A DNA stretch of 27,774 bases. Origin: Welwitschia mirabilis (Eukaryota; Gnetophyta; Gnetopsida; Welwitschiales). The stretch covers positions 114,695,891 through 114,723,664 of the forward strand of contig JBOZIK010000001.1 in NCBI GenBank assembly GCA_051453625.1, written 5' to 3'. A program made the position numbers and the translations under genes. This document shows, in pieces, positions 1 to 10,400 of this stretch; positions within the stretch are counted from its first letter, which is position 1; each line of letters starts with the position of its first letter. The notes below the pieces were generated by a model that was given only the letters and a program-made list of their open reading frames with translations, did no database searches and was not told the DNA's origin.

Positions 1-2
1 CA

Positions 3-520
3 CTAATTTTTAGCCCAACATGTTTTAGTACAATAATTTTTAGCCTCATAACTTTTACTTTTATAATTATTAAGCTAATAAATTTCAGCCCCACAACTCT
101 TATAAGAATGATTTCCTTAGAGAGGCACTTAAGAAATGGAGACCTTATAGGAATATTTCAATAAAACCTTTTAGGCATATTTCAATAAACCATGTTAGAA
201 AACCAAAGACCTCAAGGCTTTCTTATAACCTAAATCATTACCAATATAAATGATGTTCAAAAAGATCGAAAGATAGTGATAAAATGTAAACATGATATAA
301 CTCTTAATAAAGAAGCCTCCACTTCTCATAACCAAGAATATCCAAGCCATGATGATGACATAGAAATTCTTGATTAATGTAGCTTTCCTCTAGCTCCTAA
401 AGAAAAATCCAATTCCAACACAAACGATGAGAACAAGAGAAATAAATCCACAACTCCTTGGTTAGAAAGATTAAAGACTAATACTATTTACAATGATTGT
501 TTTAAGTTAATTATGCAAGA
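3..520 (+). pseudogene. gag C-terminal tail remnant with FQP repeats
   Basis: One frame at the left edge reads as repeated Phe-Gln-Pro-His-Asn units in which two of the three visible Gln codons have become TAG, while one CAG remains near 87. It is followed by a basic stretch and then, after frame changes, an acidic Asn/Lys-rich segment to about 520. Gln/Pro/Asn-rich tails are common at the end of plant OTA-type Gag proteins, and the position directly before a protease trace fits. The start of gag is outside the window. The assignment rests on position and composition, not on a conserved Gag motif, and no CCHC zinc knuckle was seen. Confidence 0.5.
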
Positions 521-639
521 TGTAAGTTTCAACTTATATTTTTAAAAAATATTGCAAGATAATCCTAGACAAAACAAAATTTGGAAGAACCTAGTCAAGA
601 GAAAATAGAAAAGAATCATATCAAGTAAGGGGCTCATTC

Positions 640-1158
640 CACAATCCCTTTCTAACTTAGTAGTAGAAAAATGTTCAAAGTTTAAAGATCTAAGAGTTTC
701 CACAATTAGTGTTATCTTAAAAGGAAGAAAAAAGATTAGGAAAACAGCAATNNNNNNNNNNNNNNNNNNNNNNNNNNNNNNNNNNNNNNNNNNNNNNNNN
801 NNNNNNNNNNNNNNNNNNNNNNNNNNNNNNNNNNNNNNNNNNNNNNNNNNNCTTAAAAGGAAGAAAAAATATTAGGAAAACACCAATAAACATAGAAGAA
901 AGTGTCAACATTATGCCATTTCACATATCTAAAATGTTTAGATTAGAAAACAAGATTAGATCAATAAAAATTATATTAAAACTAGCTAGTGCAACTCTTA
1001 AAAAACTAATTGGAGTTATTAAGGATCTGAACGTCCAAATTGAAGAGGCCTTTTACCCTATAAATGTGGCCATTATTGATTTAGAACACAATGGAGGTTA
1101 CCATATACTCTTAGGAAGAGATTTTTGTGCAACATTCCATTGTATTATTCATGCATGA
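640..1158 (+). pseudogene. Retroviral-type aspartic protease remnant
   Basis: This is the polyprotein-processing protease. A lead-in (KFKDLRVSTI) resembles the KLKDPGSFTIPC block before plant OTA proteases. At 886-915 the frame reads INIEESVNIMP where the family has CDLGASVNLMP, so the catalytic Asp is Asn (codon 889-891) and the Gly is lost. The C-terminal flap region and LLGRDF near 1105-1130 match the usual ILGRPFL block. From 913 to 1158 the frame is open, ending in TGA. The 100-N gap at 752-851 interrupts the N-terminal part, and the 36 bp on its two sides are nearly the same. It cannot be active. Confidence 0.8.
752..851. other. 100-N gap with duplicated flanks
   Basis: 716-751 and 852-887 are near identical (36 bp, 2 differences). 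Confidence 0.9.
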
Positions 1159-1499
1159 ATAAGAATGATGAAATGTCATGTAGAAAATAACAAATTCACT
1201 AATAGAGTCTTTAATGAGGTTGAGAGAAGATCTAGTTTTCAGTAACAAATTAGACCTTCAATGCTTATTCTTTAGAAGAGAGGATTCTCACTTCACAAAA
1301 ACCAACTTTATTTAATTATCTTGAAGAGTTTTTACAAATCTTAGAAAGCCTTAATTCCTCTGATCCATGTAATCTTAATGATGATCTCTTGAAAAATAAC
1401 TTGAATGTGGAAAGAGATAAAAACTTTAAACCTCTCATGGATCATGATGTTTAACATGTTAAAACTATAGAGAACCTTCTACATCAAGATAGAATTCCA

Positions 1500-2539
1500 A
1501 TAACAATAAGGAATAATTCTAATTTAAGAATTAAGAAACTACCAAATTGATTGAAATACATATTTTTAAATGATGATCTTTAAAAACCCTTGATTATTAA
1601 TGCATGTATTCATCCTTTTAAAGAAGAGTTACTACTTCAACTTATCAAATATAGAATAAATGCTTTTTCTTGGACTCATAAAGATCTTTTAGCTTTTCCT
1701 CCTTCCATTATTTAGCATAAAATTTATTTGGAGGATAATGATAAGTCCATTAGATAACCACAAAGGAGACTTAACTATGTCCTTAAGTAAGTAGTAAAGA
1801 AATAAATCATTAAACTTATATATATATAAATATTATCTATGCCATATGTAATAGTGAATGGATTAGTCTTGTTAATATAGTACCAAAAAAATATGGAAAG
1901 TGATGAGTTTACATTAATTTTAAAAAGCTTGATGATGTTACCAAAAAACAGTATTGTCACTTGCTATTTATAGATCAAATTCTCAATAAGATCGAAGGCC
2001 ATTATTTTCTTAATGGATATAGGGGTTATAATCAAGTATGCACAGCCAATGAAGAACAATCAAACATAACTTTTACCTTTATTTTTGATATCTTTACCTT
2101 TAGAAAAATTCCTTTTAATTTATGTGATGCACCTAGAACCTTTCAAAGGGATATGATGGGTATATTTTTAGATATGATTGGTGAATCAATAGAAATATTC
2201 ATGGATGAATTTTCCATTTTGAGGGATTCTTTTGGAAAACTTTAGAAAGATTGAAAAAAGTTCTTAACCAATGCATAAAATTTGAGATTCATTTAAGTTG
2301 AGAAAGAGTGACTTCTTAGTAAGGGATGGAATAGTTTTAGATTATCATATTTCTAGCAATGACATTCAATGGACCTTGCTAAAATAGATATCATTAAATA
2401 CCTCCCTTCTCCAACTAATGTAAGACAAGTCAAATCTTTTCTTGGTTATGTTGGTTTTTATTAAATATTCATTAAAGATTATAATAAAACTTGTAAACCT
2501 CTTCATTATCTCTTAGAAAAAGATGCTGACTTTGATTGA
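1500..2539 (+). pseudogene. Reverse transcriptase remnant of the plus-strand element
   Basis: RT copies the element RNA into DNA in the virus-like particle. N-terminal RT traces (FSWTHKDL, HKIYLEDN, PQRRLNYVLK) run from about 1630 to 1800. A better preserved open stretch (1961-2245) carries FIDQ, GYNQ, TFT, PFNLC-AP-TFQR and FMDEFS. The first catalytic Asp of FLDGY is Asn (2012-2014) and the second Asp of the F-M-D-D box is Glu (2207-2209). The connection region follows (DIIKYLPSPTNV, SFLGYVGFY, LLEKDADFD) up to the gap at 2540. Several stops lie outside the open stretch. The order and spacing match plant Ty3/Gypsy RT; loss of function is certain. Confidence 0.9.
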
Positions 2540-2639
2540 NNNNNNNNNNNNNNNNNNNNNNNNNNNNNNNNNNNNNNNNNNNNNNNNNNNNNNNNNNNNN
2601 NNNNNNNNNNNNNNNNNNNNNNNNNNNNNNNNNNNNNNN
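2540..2639. other. 100-N gap with duplicated flanks
   Basis: 2511-2539 and 2640-2668 are identical (29 bp). Confidence 0.9.
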
Positions 2640-3110
2640 TCTTAGAAAAAGATGCTGACTTTGATTGAAATAAATTTTATCAACATGCCTTTGAAAATCT
2701 TAAAGACAAAATTAATTTAGCACCTATTATAGGAGGATCCTATTAGAATAAAGACTTTGAACTTATGTGTAATGCAAGCAATTATTGTAGGGAATGCATT
2801 AAACATGAGCAAGATTATAATGTTACTTATTATATTAGTAAAACCATTTTATAAGTTCAACCTAATTATACCACTAATAAAAATAAATTCTTACCATCAT
2901 CTCTTATATTAATAAACTTTAACACTATCTTCTTTATTTTTATACTAATGTCTATGTTGAACATGCTGTTACTTGATATCTCATAACCAAGACGGATTTT
3001 AGTGTAATACTTATTAGATGGGTATTATTAATATAATAATTCATCATAACCATTATTGATAAAGAATAAAAACATAATTATGTGGCTGATCATTTATTTA
3101 GGATTCCTCA
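2640..3110 (+). pseudogene. RNase H domain remnant
   Basis: RNase H removes the RNA strand during reverse transcription. After the duplicated LLEKDADFD block the frame reads AFENLKDKIN and LAPII. At 2768-2785 it reads CNASNY where the family has CDASDY, so both Asp residues are Asn. YYISKTIL and PNYTTNKNKFL (family YYASRTL, NYTTTEKELLAV) follow. The middle is then frame-scrambled until VADHLFRIP near 3082, which matches the VADHLSRL end of RNase H just before integrase. The catalytic Asp is lost. The identification is strong because three separated blocks appear in the expected order. Confidence 0.85.
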
Positions 3111-3462
3111 TGAACAATACTCCTTACATTTTTCTCCTTATCTTTCTATTCAAGATAACTTTCTAGATGAGAGACTCTTTTCCATTTTACATTTTTATTT
3201 AATATCTTCTAAACATCCTGTCCATGGTTTGCTGATATTATTAACTATCTTGCTACTTTGGAGACTCCCCAACATTGAACTCACAATCAAAGAAAATCTT
3301 TTTTTTTTCATAGTATAGAAAACTATGAATGGCATGAACCTTATCTCCACTGAATATGTAAAGATTAAATCATGTACAAATGTGTGTCAAAATGGGAGCA
3401 ATATGAGTTTATTAATCTTTATCACAGTGAAGTATGTGAAGATTATTTTAGTGATCAAAAGA
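3082..3462 (+). pseudogene. RNase H to integrase linker, left copy of a gap-flanking duplication
   Basis: This segment starts with VADHLFRIP, the end of RNase H, and runs through DNFLDERLF and KWEQYEFINLYHSEVCEDYF, the start of the integrase zinc-binding domain. From 3153 to 3462 it is repeated almost base for base at 3563-3870, on the other side of a 100-N gap. It should be counted once when the element is described. Confidence 0.75.
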
Positions 3463-3562
3463 NNNNNNNNNNNNNNNNNNNNNNNNNNNNNNNNNNNNNN
3501 NNNNNNNNNNNNNNNNNNNNNNNNNNNNNNNNNNNNNNNNNNNNNNNNNNNNNNNNNNNNNN
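3463..3562. other. 100-N gap with duplicated flanks
   Basis: 3153-3462 and 3563-3870 are near identical (about 310 bp). Confidence 0.92.
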
Positions 3563-5279
3563 AGATAACTTTCTAGATGAGAGACTCTTTTCCATTTTAC
3601 ATTTTTATTTAAAAGCTTTTAAACATCCTGTCCATGGTTTGCTGATATTATTAACTATCTTGCTACTTTGAAGACTCCCCAACATTGGACTCACAATCAA
3701 AGAAAATCTTTTTTTTCATAGAAAAAAAAACTATAAATGGCATGAACCTTATCTCCACTGAATATGTAAAGATCAAATCATGTGCAAATGTGTGCCAAAA
3801 TGGGAGCAATATGAGTTTATTAATCTTTATCACAGTGAAGTGTGTGAAGATTATTTTAGTAATCAAAAGACTTCTATAAAAGACCTCCATACAAGTTTTT
3901 ATTGGCCTACCCTCTTCAAATATTTATTTAACTTTACAAGAAAATGTGATGCTTGTCAACATTTTGGTAGCCTTTCCAAATCTTAAGACATATCCTTTAA
4001 ATCTACTTGAGAGTGTAAACCTTCTAATTATTGGGACATAGACTTCATAGACCCTTTTACACCATCTTCTTATAATAAAAATTACATCATAGTGGCTATG
4101 GATTATGTGATTAAATGGATAAAAGCTATTCCTATAATCATACATGATGCATAAACTATTTGTTCTTTTCTCAAGTTTAACATTTTTCATAGATTTTGCT
4201 TTCTAAGAATTTTGATGATAAATTAAGGGAATCAATTTGTAAACAAAATTCTTAGAAAACTCCTTCTTTTAGTAGGAATTGAATATAGGATTTTCAATTT
4301 TTATCATCCATAAACAAATGATCAAGCTAAAAATGCAAATAAGAAAATTAAGAAAATGCTTTAAAAACTCATTTCCAAAAACAAGAAATCTTANNNNNNN
4401 NNNNNNNNNNNNNNNNNNNNNNNNNNNNNNNNNNNNNNNNNNNNNNNNNNNNNNNNNNNNNNNNNNNNNNNNNNNNNNNNNNNNNNNNNNNNNTCATAGA
4501 TTTTTCTTTCTAATAATTTTGAGGAGAAATTAAGGAAATCATTTTGTAAACAAAATTCTTAGAAAACTCCTTCTTTTAGTAGGAATTAAACATAGGATTG
4601 CCAATGTTTATCATCCATAAACAAATGGTCAAGCTAAAAATTCAAATAAGAAAATTAAAAAAATGCTTCAAAAACTCATTTCCAAAAACAAGAAATCTTA
4701 GTTCCTTAAACTTAATGATGTGCTTTAATCTTTTCATATGACTTAGAATAATTTTCTTAGTTGTTCATCTTGTGAACTTATTTATGGTAAAGCTTGTGTT
4801 ATTTCCATTCATATGTTATAATTCTTATAAAACAATTCATCAATTTAATGTCATGGATTTTGATGATAATCTTTAGCATAGACTAGTCCAACTTTAACAT
4901 CTTAATGAGAAAATAATCATGCTCTTCATAGACAACTCATCCAAAAAGCTCAAGAAAAAATTACCATGATAAAAATCTTATCTATAAATCCTTTCAACCT
5001 AATCAGTTATTTCTACTATCTAATACTTGAGTACGTATTTTACATAAAAGATTGACCTCTAAATGGTTAGATCCTTACCTTGTCGAAAAAGTTCATTGTA
5101 ATGGCTCTATTAATATTTCTGATTTTCAATTTAAAGATATTCAAAAAGTCAATAGATAAAGGCTTACAATTTACACATTACCTGATGATTGTACTTATGA
5201 CCTAAACCTAGTAGAAGTAATTAACTTGGAAGAACCCCTTGAGGAAAAAGAGAATGATCTTCCCTTTTCCATTTTGTAA
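3563..5279 (+). pseudogene. Integrase remnant of the plus-strand element
   Basis: Integrase inserts the cDNA into the chromosome. The zinc-binding part is visible at 3780-3986 as CVPKWEQ, a blurred HH region, SFYWPTLFK and CDACQH (3945-3962). The core starts at YWDIDFIDPF (first Asp kept, near 4041) and continues with YIIVAMDYVIKW. The second catalytic Asp is Asn (4221-4223) and is followed by a TAA where Gln or Glu is usual. The Glu of GQAE is Lys (4329-4331). YGKAC and the C-terminal GPF-like block (KWLDPYLVEKV, NGSINI, KVN-RLT) lead to a TAA at 5277-5279. The gap at 4394 duplicates 207 bp of the core. It is non-functional. Confidence 0.88.
4394..4493. other. 100-N gap with duplicated flanks
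   Basis: 4187-4393 and 4494-4700 are near identical (207 bp each). Confidence 0.92.
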
Positions 5280-6216
5280 ATCTTCTCTTAGCTCTATTTT
5301 TTAGTTTAAGTTATGATGCTACTTGATCTTCTTTAACTTGATTCATGTTCAAATTTCGTATGTCATATCATTATTAAGTAACTCTTACTTTGGACATTAT
5401 AATGAAAGGATTGGATTCAGCCAATATTTAGATATTCCTATATCTAACCCAATAATATCCTTGATTAATTTTTTTTAGAATCAATTATATTAATTAAATG
5501 CTTATTGTCAATCATGTATCTTGTTATTTCACTTTAATGATCAATCAATTCTATTAAAATGGGATTCTAAGTACATAAAAGAAAAAAATAATAAAAGAGG
5601 AAATCAAAAAAAAAAAAAAAGTTAACCCTCCTTAAAAATATACCATGATGTTCTACCTCAAGTGCACAAGGGTAAATTTTCCTAAGAGGTGTCTTTAAGA
5701 ATTGGATTCAGCCACAAGAATTATGTCTTTATATCCTTTAGCATCTACATAGCGTTGTTTCATTAGATTTGCTCTTCAAATGTGATATTTAAATAAATTT
5801 TTAAAAGTGAGATGTGTTTTTAAATTTTTTAAGTTTTTTTTATTTTTCTATCATTTCTTAGCCTTTTTAAATTCCAATTCCATGTGGAATGATCAATTTT
5901 TCATTTCCCTCATTTTAGTCCAAATGGATTTCAATTTCATCATGTATTTTTTTAAATATGTAAATTGGTATTATTTACAAGGTAGAACTAGATTTTCTAT
6001 TTCAAAATTAGATTTGTCTCACTTCATGCAATGAAATATAGTCATGTTTATAGTTAAAATGATTACCACAATGAGCTCTACAATTTTAAACTCATATTTT
6101 TAAAATCTACCATTTATTTTTTTCACATTTTTTCATCCATCCTTCTTATTAAACTTCATATAATTTACAAATTTAACCATTTCTCTCATAATTTAGATGA
6201 ATTATAGCATATTGGA
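5280..6216. other. 3' untranslated region of the plus-strand element, no gene
   Basis: AT-rich sequence without a supported reading frame. It follows the integrase stop, where plant Ty3/Gypsy elements carry a 3' untranslated region before the polypurine tract and 3' LTR. It contains an A run at 5608-5621 and, at 5641-5690, a block (ACCATGATGTTCTACCTC and onward) that recurs in the other two elements of this window. Confidence 0.5.
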
Positions 6217-6283
6217 GGGGGTTAGGTGATTTTCTTGGGGGCATTGGGGGGTGGGGAGGGGGGAAGGGGTAGAGTGAAGGAGG
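6217..6283 (+). other. G-rich purine tract, G-quadruplex candidate and possible polypurine tract
   Basis: In a region of about 70 percent AT or more, this stretch holds G runs of 5, 5, 6, 4, 6 and 4 (6217-6221, 6237-6241, 6246-6251, 6253-6256, 6258-6263, 6266-6269) followed by a purine-rich AGAGTGAAGGAGG. The spacing satisfies the usual four-run quadruplex rule from 6237 to 6269. It lies about 1 kb after the integrase stop on the same strand, where a polypurine primer tract could sit, but no TG-starting LTR could be confirmed after it. Confidence 0.6.
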
Positions 6284-7448
6284 TCTTTAATTTCATCTAT
6301 GCGACTTTACACTAGATTTTTTTTAGTGGGAAATCAAAAAATTCTGATACATATTACATAATGGATCTAGAATTTTAATTTTCTCAATGATATACATTAT
6401 GATTATTTTTAGTAGATCACATACCAAAGTTCAGTTTAGGGAGTAGTTAAGAGGACTAACTTAGTTTATTCCTTTTGTCATTTTACTAGATCATAGTCTA
6501 TTTAGATAGCATCTATCAAGGTTAAGAACTCCAGCGATTTCATAAGACTATTGGATCCCAAGATCAATGACAAACTAATAAAGCTCTAGTTATGATAAAT
6601 CTTGGATGCATAAGTCACTTGTTTCACCTTAGAGATTTGATAGTTCTATGACTTCATGAATATGGAAATACAATCAAATGCGGATGGCCACATGGTTAAC
6701 ATGATTATAGCTACTATCCATAATCATAAGGTATCAATTATTTCAGGTCATATTTCTATGATGATAAAAGCTTATATGATAAAATAAACACAAGAAGTAT
6801 TAAGATACTATGCTAGAAAAGTGCAAAAACTATGATACTATTAATTTAAAACAAGCTTAAATCATTAACCAAAAATAAAAGGCTTACTAAAGAAGTACTT
6901 AAAATTTAATCATTTAGTTCAAAATGCATCATCATGATAATACCATGATGAAGTTACTTAAACTAGTCAAGTTGGTTTATTTGATGATAAGACTTGCTAT
7001 TTACATATGTTACCATATGGAGAAATAAATAAAGTAGAAAAACATGCTAGAAGTTATATATGACACTAGATAATACTTATTTCTAAGTATTATAAATTAT
7101 CTTAATTTAATTTCAGCTACGCACATAGAAGTAAATGGGAATAATATTTCTTTTTCAAGTAATGAAATATGCCTAAAATAATACTCAAAATGTTAGCTAT
7201 TTAGCCTTATATTAAAATACCAAAATGTTACACAAACATTTACTAATGGGCTTGTGTTTTCCTTTGTAGAGAACACTTAGAGAATTAGAGATATTGATAT
7301 GTCCTTTGTAGGATGGTTGAAGCTTCCCTCTTGATCTTCTCACTAAGTTAAATTGCTAGACTTATTTTCTCAAAAAGATCCCTACCTTTATTAGTTATTT
7401 CTTTCTTATACCCATTTTTATTTTACCATTTCCTTCCTTTACTCCTTA
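6284..7448. other. Non-coding stretch, possible 3' LTR of the plus-strand element
   Basis: No supported gene on either strand. It could be the 3' LTR of the element at 1-5279, but the matching 5' LTR is outside the window, so the idea cannot be tested here. Only AT-rich sequence with scattered stops in all frames was seen. Confidence 0.3.
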
Positions 7449-7506
7449 GAAATAGGTATATGGTTGAGGTTATTACTACCTTTCTGTGACCTCAACCTTC
7501 TATTTC
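7449..7506. repeat. Two-step inverted repeat (hairpin)
   Basis: An inner perfect 9-bp inverted repeat, GGTTGAGGT at 7462-7470 and ACCTCAACC at 7489-7497, encloses an 18-base loop. An outer 7-bp inverted repeat, GAAATAG at 7449-7455 and CTATTTC at 7500-7506, extends it. The G+C of the inner arms stands out against the surroundings. No function is implied. Confidence 0.6.
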
Positions 7507-7759
7507 ATCTTTGTGCTAAATGGTATTTTGTACATGTAACTCAATAACATGAAGTATATACACTAGCTTACTAACATATTAATTAACTAACATATTGATT
7601 AGTGAGCATATTAACTTAATTTATAAATAAACACATATATCACTATCTAAAAATGTATAATTATAAAAGTGAAAACATTTCATTAATAAGCAAACTTTAT
7701 ATCAAAATTAATCATTATCAGTTCCATTAAGCTTAGTACCTTAACAAACAAATGTATAT

Positions 7760-9597
7760 AAAAGAGAGAGAAAGACAAGACCATTATTTTTCCTTTTTTT
7801 TTTTGAAAACAAAAGGGATCTCCTTACTAGACGCTGATTCTTCCAATTTCTTGGCTAATAGGGTAGATTATTTTTCTTGTTATAAGGTAGTTAAAATCCT
7901 TCTTTATTATTCCTATAAAGCAAGATCACTTAACTCTATGATTTCTGTGTCTATTTTCTCTAAAGTGGCTACCCTTCTGCTTCTACCTCTGCCTCATGAA
8001 GAATCCCTTAGTTGCTTTGGCTTTTCTTCTTTCTTTTGCGAGATAGAGGAATTTTTGATTTGAAACTTTGAGGTGCACATTATGCCTCTAAATTTGCCTC
8101 AACTTCTAGTATTATTATTGAAGTTTTTTCTATGAAAAATATGTACATTTTTAAAGAATATTCATTTTCTAATTTCAAAAAAATATTTGCAAAAGTACGT
8201 CTTAGCATAGTCATGTTCTACACAATTCTATCTCTAAAAGAATATAACTACTAAAAATCCTAAGAGAACAATACAAAAACTTTAATATTTGACTTACATT
8301 CTTCTAACATCCTATAAATGTTTATTGCTATATCATTTTAAAAAATTTTAAATTTCTAAATAGAAACTTTAGCTTCTTTTTATACAATTTTAATCCTCAA
8401 TGATTTAACATATCTTTTACAATTGTCATAATTTTGCTTAGCTTTGACCACCTTCTAGAAGTCTTCTAAATAATATTTTCTAAATGTTATTTAAATTTGT
8501 TAATGAAATCATATAATTTTTGGGGGTAGTAGTCAAGGCTACATAGCATGAGAAATTCCTCATGTCCAAATCCAATTCTCTTATCCAACTTTACATCCAT
8601 TAGGTGGAGCTCACATAGTAATCTTATATTCTCTTTTTTAAATTTTGAATGATAAGTTGGATAGATTTAGGGAAAATTATTTTGATATCCTTCTTCAAAT
8701 CTACTTGAGACTCCTTCAAAGCATCTTAATATTTAAATTTTTTTTTTTAAACTTATCAGTCAGAGTTGAAGAAGTTAAAGTAATGTCTTAAATTGATCTT
8801 ATTGCGCTTATGATTTCCTCTTTTATTTTTGAAGATAAATGTTTTATTGAATTTTTAAGAGGTTAACCAAAAGAGTTTGCTTTTTTCATCCAATTTTTGA
8901 GAGCCTTATTTTCTTATATTAAGTGGTTCATGGCTATCTTAAGATTGATAGTATTCTAAAGTATTTATGTCTATATTCTTAAGCCTCTACATGAATCTTC
9001 ATGAAGTTTTCATTCATCCCTAATAGGTATATGAATATTTTGTTTGAATATTTCTTGATTAAGAGTAATGATCCTTCATTATGCATGAATGTAATGAATG
9101 TTTGTTGATTCTCTATATATTCAGCATCATACTTCTTTCTTAAAGCTAAATTATGTAATAAGGATACTAACATGTCTGGTCTTTCTTTTGGGAAATTTTT
9201 AAATTCTTCCCTATCTTCAATAGTAGTTTCTAGTTTAGTAATGCATTTCTAAGATCTCTATAATTTTGTACTTATCTACTTGAAGGAGTTAGAAAGCTAA
9301 ATGTTTTCCTGCTTGTTGGTGATTTCCTATTGTAAATTTTTTATTATTTTCTCTTTATTGATCCAATTTCCATTTCAAGAATTCATTCTCAATTTTTAAA
9401 TCACTAACTTGACTCTGTAATGTTAGAATCTTATCTTTTTTTCAAGAAAAGATTAAATTTCACCTTAAGTAAATTCAAAGCAATACAAAGACTATCAATC
9501 TTGTCTTCTTCTAGTGCTTAAAGAACTGACTAGACTAAAGTGGATGAGAGGGCATGAGTTCTTCAAATGAGAATTGAGTTGGATCTTTAGACATGCT
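7760..9597 (-). pseudogene. Decayed coiled-coil protein, C-terminal part of a broken gene
   Basis: On the minus strand, starting from an ATG at 9592-9594, frames joined by small shifts read as an acidic opening (DPTQFSFEELMPSHPL), then a helix-rich segment with heptad-like spacing (LTLQSQVSDLKIENEFL and onward, about 9430-9340). An open stretch at 9173-8979 follows, rich in Leu, Lys, Glu and Asn, then more Lys/Glu/Leu-rich traces to about 7760. Many Gln codons appear as TAA or TAG. No known catalytic motif was found. Together with 9960-10400 on the same strand it may be one gene of the gag-like plant transposon protein type with a coiled-coil tail; that link is inferred. A decayed host coiled-coil gene is the alternative. 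Confidence 0.4.
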
Positions 9598-9959
9598 TAA
9601 GAGGAACAATAATGAAGGTAGACTCTATAAAGTATAAGAGGGCTCTCCCAGATCTCACTAAGTGGTCATGTGTTTTGTAGTTCTTAGAAAAGTTAACTCT
9701 TTACCTAGGAACAAACTCTGAATAGTTAAATTAACACATAACTTATTTGGTCAAAATAAAAACTAGTTTTTCTTAATATTTAGGCTATCAAAAAAGTGTA
9801 TCCTAGCCTTATTACATTAGAAGCTCTAGTTCCAACTTTATTTAATTTTATAATATGTCTTGTCAAACTCAAAAAGATTTGTTTTATAATATTTACATTT
9901 ATCTGATTCATCTTATCCTTCACTACTGCTATCATGTGTAGTTAATATAATGTGATACC

Positions 9960-10400
9960 TTTTTATTTATAAAGGATAGGTACCAAATCACTAGCCATAA
10001 TTCTTGAAATGATGAAAAATTTAGGTTCTATGTTCTTATCTACTAGGATTCTTTTTCCCTCCACCACCCTTCCTAGAAGAATCATGCTTAAATTTGTGTC
10101 TTCTTTTCTAGTGGTATCATCAATAGATTTTTCTTTAGGTGGAAATGCAATATTTCTCTAATATATTCTTGAGTAATGAGTATTTTCTTATTTTTAACCA
10201 TTATTTCCAATACCTCTTTTGCATCTTTTATTCTCAAATTCTTATAAAACTTATAAATAGATTCTAGGATGAATATTTCATTCATGATGAGCCATTCATT
10301 ACCCTAGCCTAATGATTATTTGTTTAAAATCTATTAACTAGGAGTCCAAAGGCATATGTATGAAATTTAATGAAGAGATAATCTTGGATTCTATCAAATT
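9960..10400 (-). pseudogene. Decayed N-terminal domain resembling plant transposon/gag-like proteins
   Basis: The minus strand has an open stretch at 10285-10088 (ESIYKFYKNLRIKDAKEVLE, then a Val-Lys-Asn-Lys-Lys-Ile-Leu-Ile segment and EYIREIL). A neighbouring frame then stays open for about 60 codons from PPKEKSIDD through FFIISRIMASDLVPIL to a TAA near 9970. The order of blocks (a 'FY.NL' motif, a beta-hairpin KKILIT, a 'REIL.FP' turn, then a hydrophobic helix) resembles the uncharacterised gag-like 'putative plant transposon protein' domain found in many plant genomes. I recognise the style, not a specific match. It lies directly upstream of the coiled-coil remnant on the same strand. Confidence 0.4.

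Larger units (their letters stand above)
1..5279 (+). mobile_element. Decayed Ty3/Gypsy retrotransposon (OTA, Athila/Tat-like), internal region
   Basis: Traces of gag tail, aspartic protease, RT, RNase H and integrase follow in the order PR-RT-RH-IN on the plus strand, which is diagnostic of Ty3/Gypsy rather than Ty1/Copia. The wording of the conserved blocks (GYNQ, SFLGYVGFY, VADHL, FYWP, YGKAC) is closest to plant Athila/Tat-type elements, judged from family knowledge. All domains contain stops and frame changes. The 5' LTR and most of gag lie left of the window. No 3' LTR could be proven because there is no partner to compare. Four 100-N gaps with duplicated flanks interrupt it (752, 2540, 3463, 4394), so its true length is shorter than shown. 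Confidence 0.9.

Noticed and set aside
3153-3870. Real tandem duplication of the RNase H to integrase linker
   Set aside because: The break lies exactly at a 100-N gap and twelve other gaps show the same pattern; assembly overlap is simpler.
5608-5621. A-run as the tail of a SINE or LINE insertion
   Set aside because: No target-site duplication, no tRNA-like or RT sequence next to it; it sits in the 3' region of the LTR element.
5807-6034. Plus-strand open frame of 75 codons after the first element
   Set aside because: Phe/Asn/Leu-rich translation of T-rich DNA with no motif; likely chance.
6284-7700. 3' LTR of the first element
   Set aside because: Plausible by position but no TG...CA borders or partner copy within the window, so it is not annotated as an LTR.
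7752-8063. Plus-strand open frame of about 100 codons
   Set aside because: The protein-like signal here is on the minus strand, continuing the coiled-coil remnant. The plus frame is Phe/Ser/Leu-rich, as a mirror of Lys/Glu/Arg codons would be.
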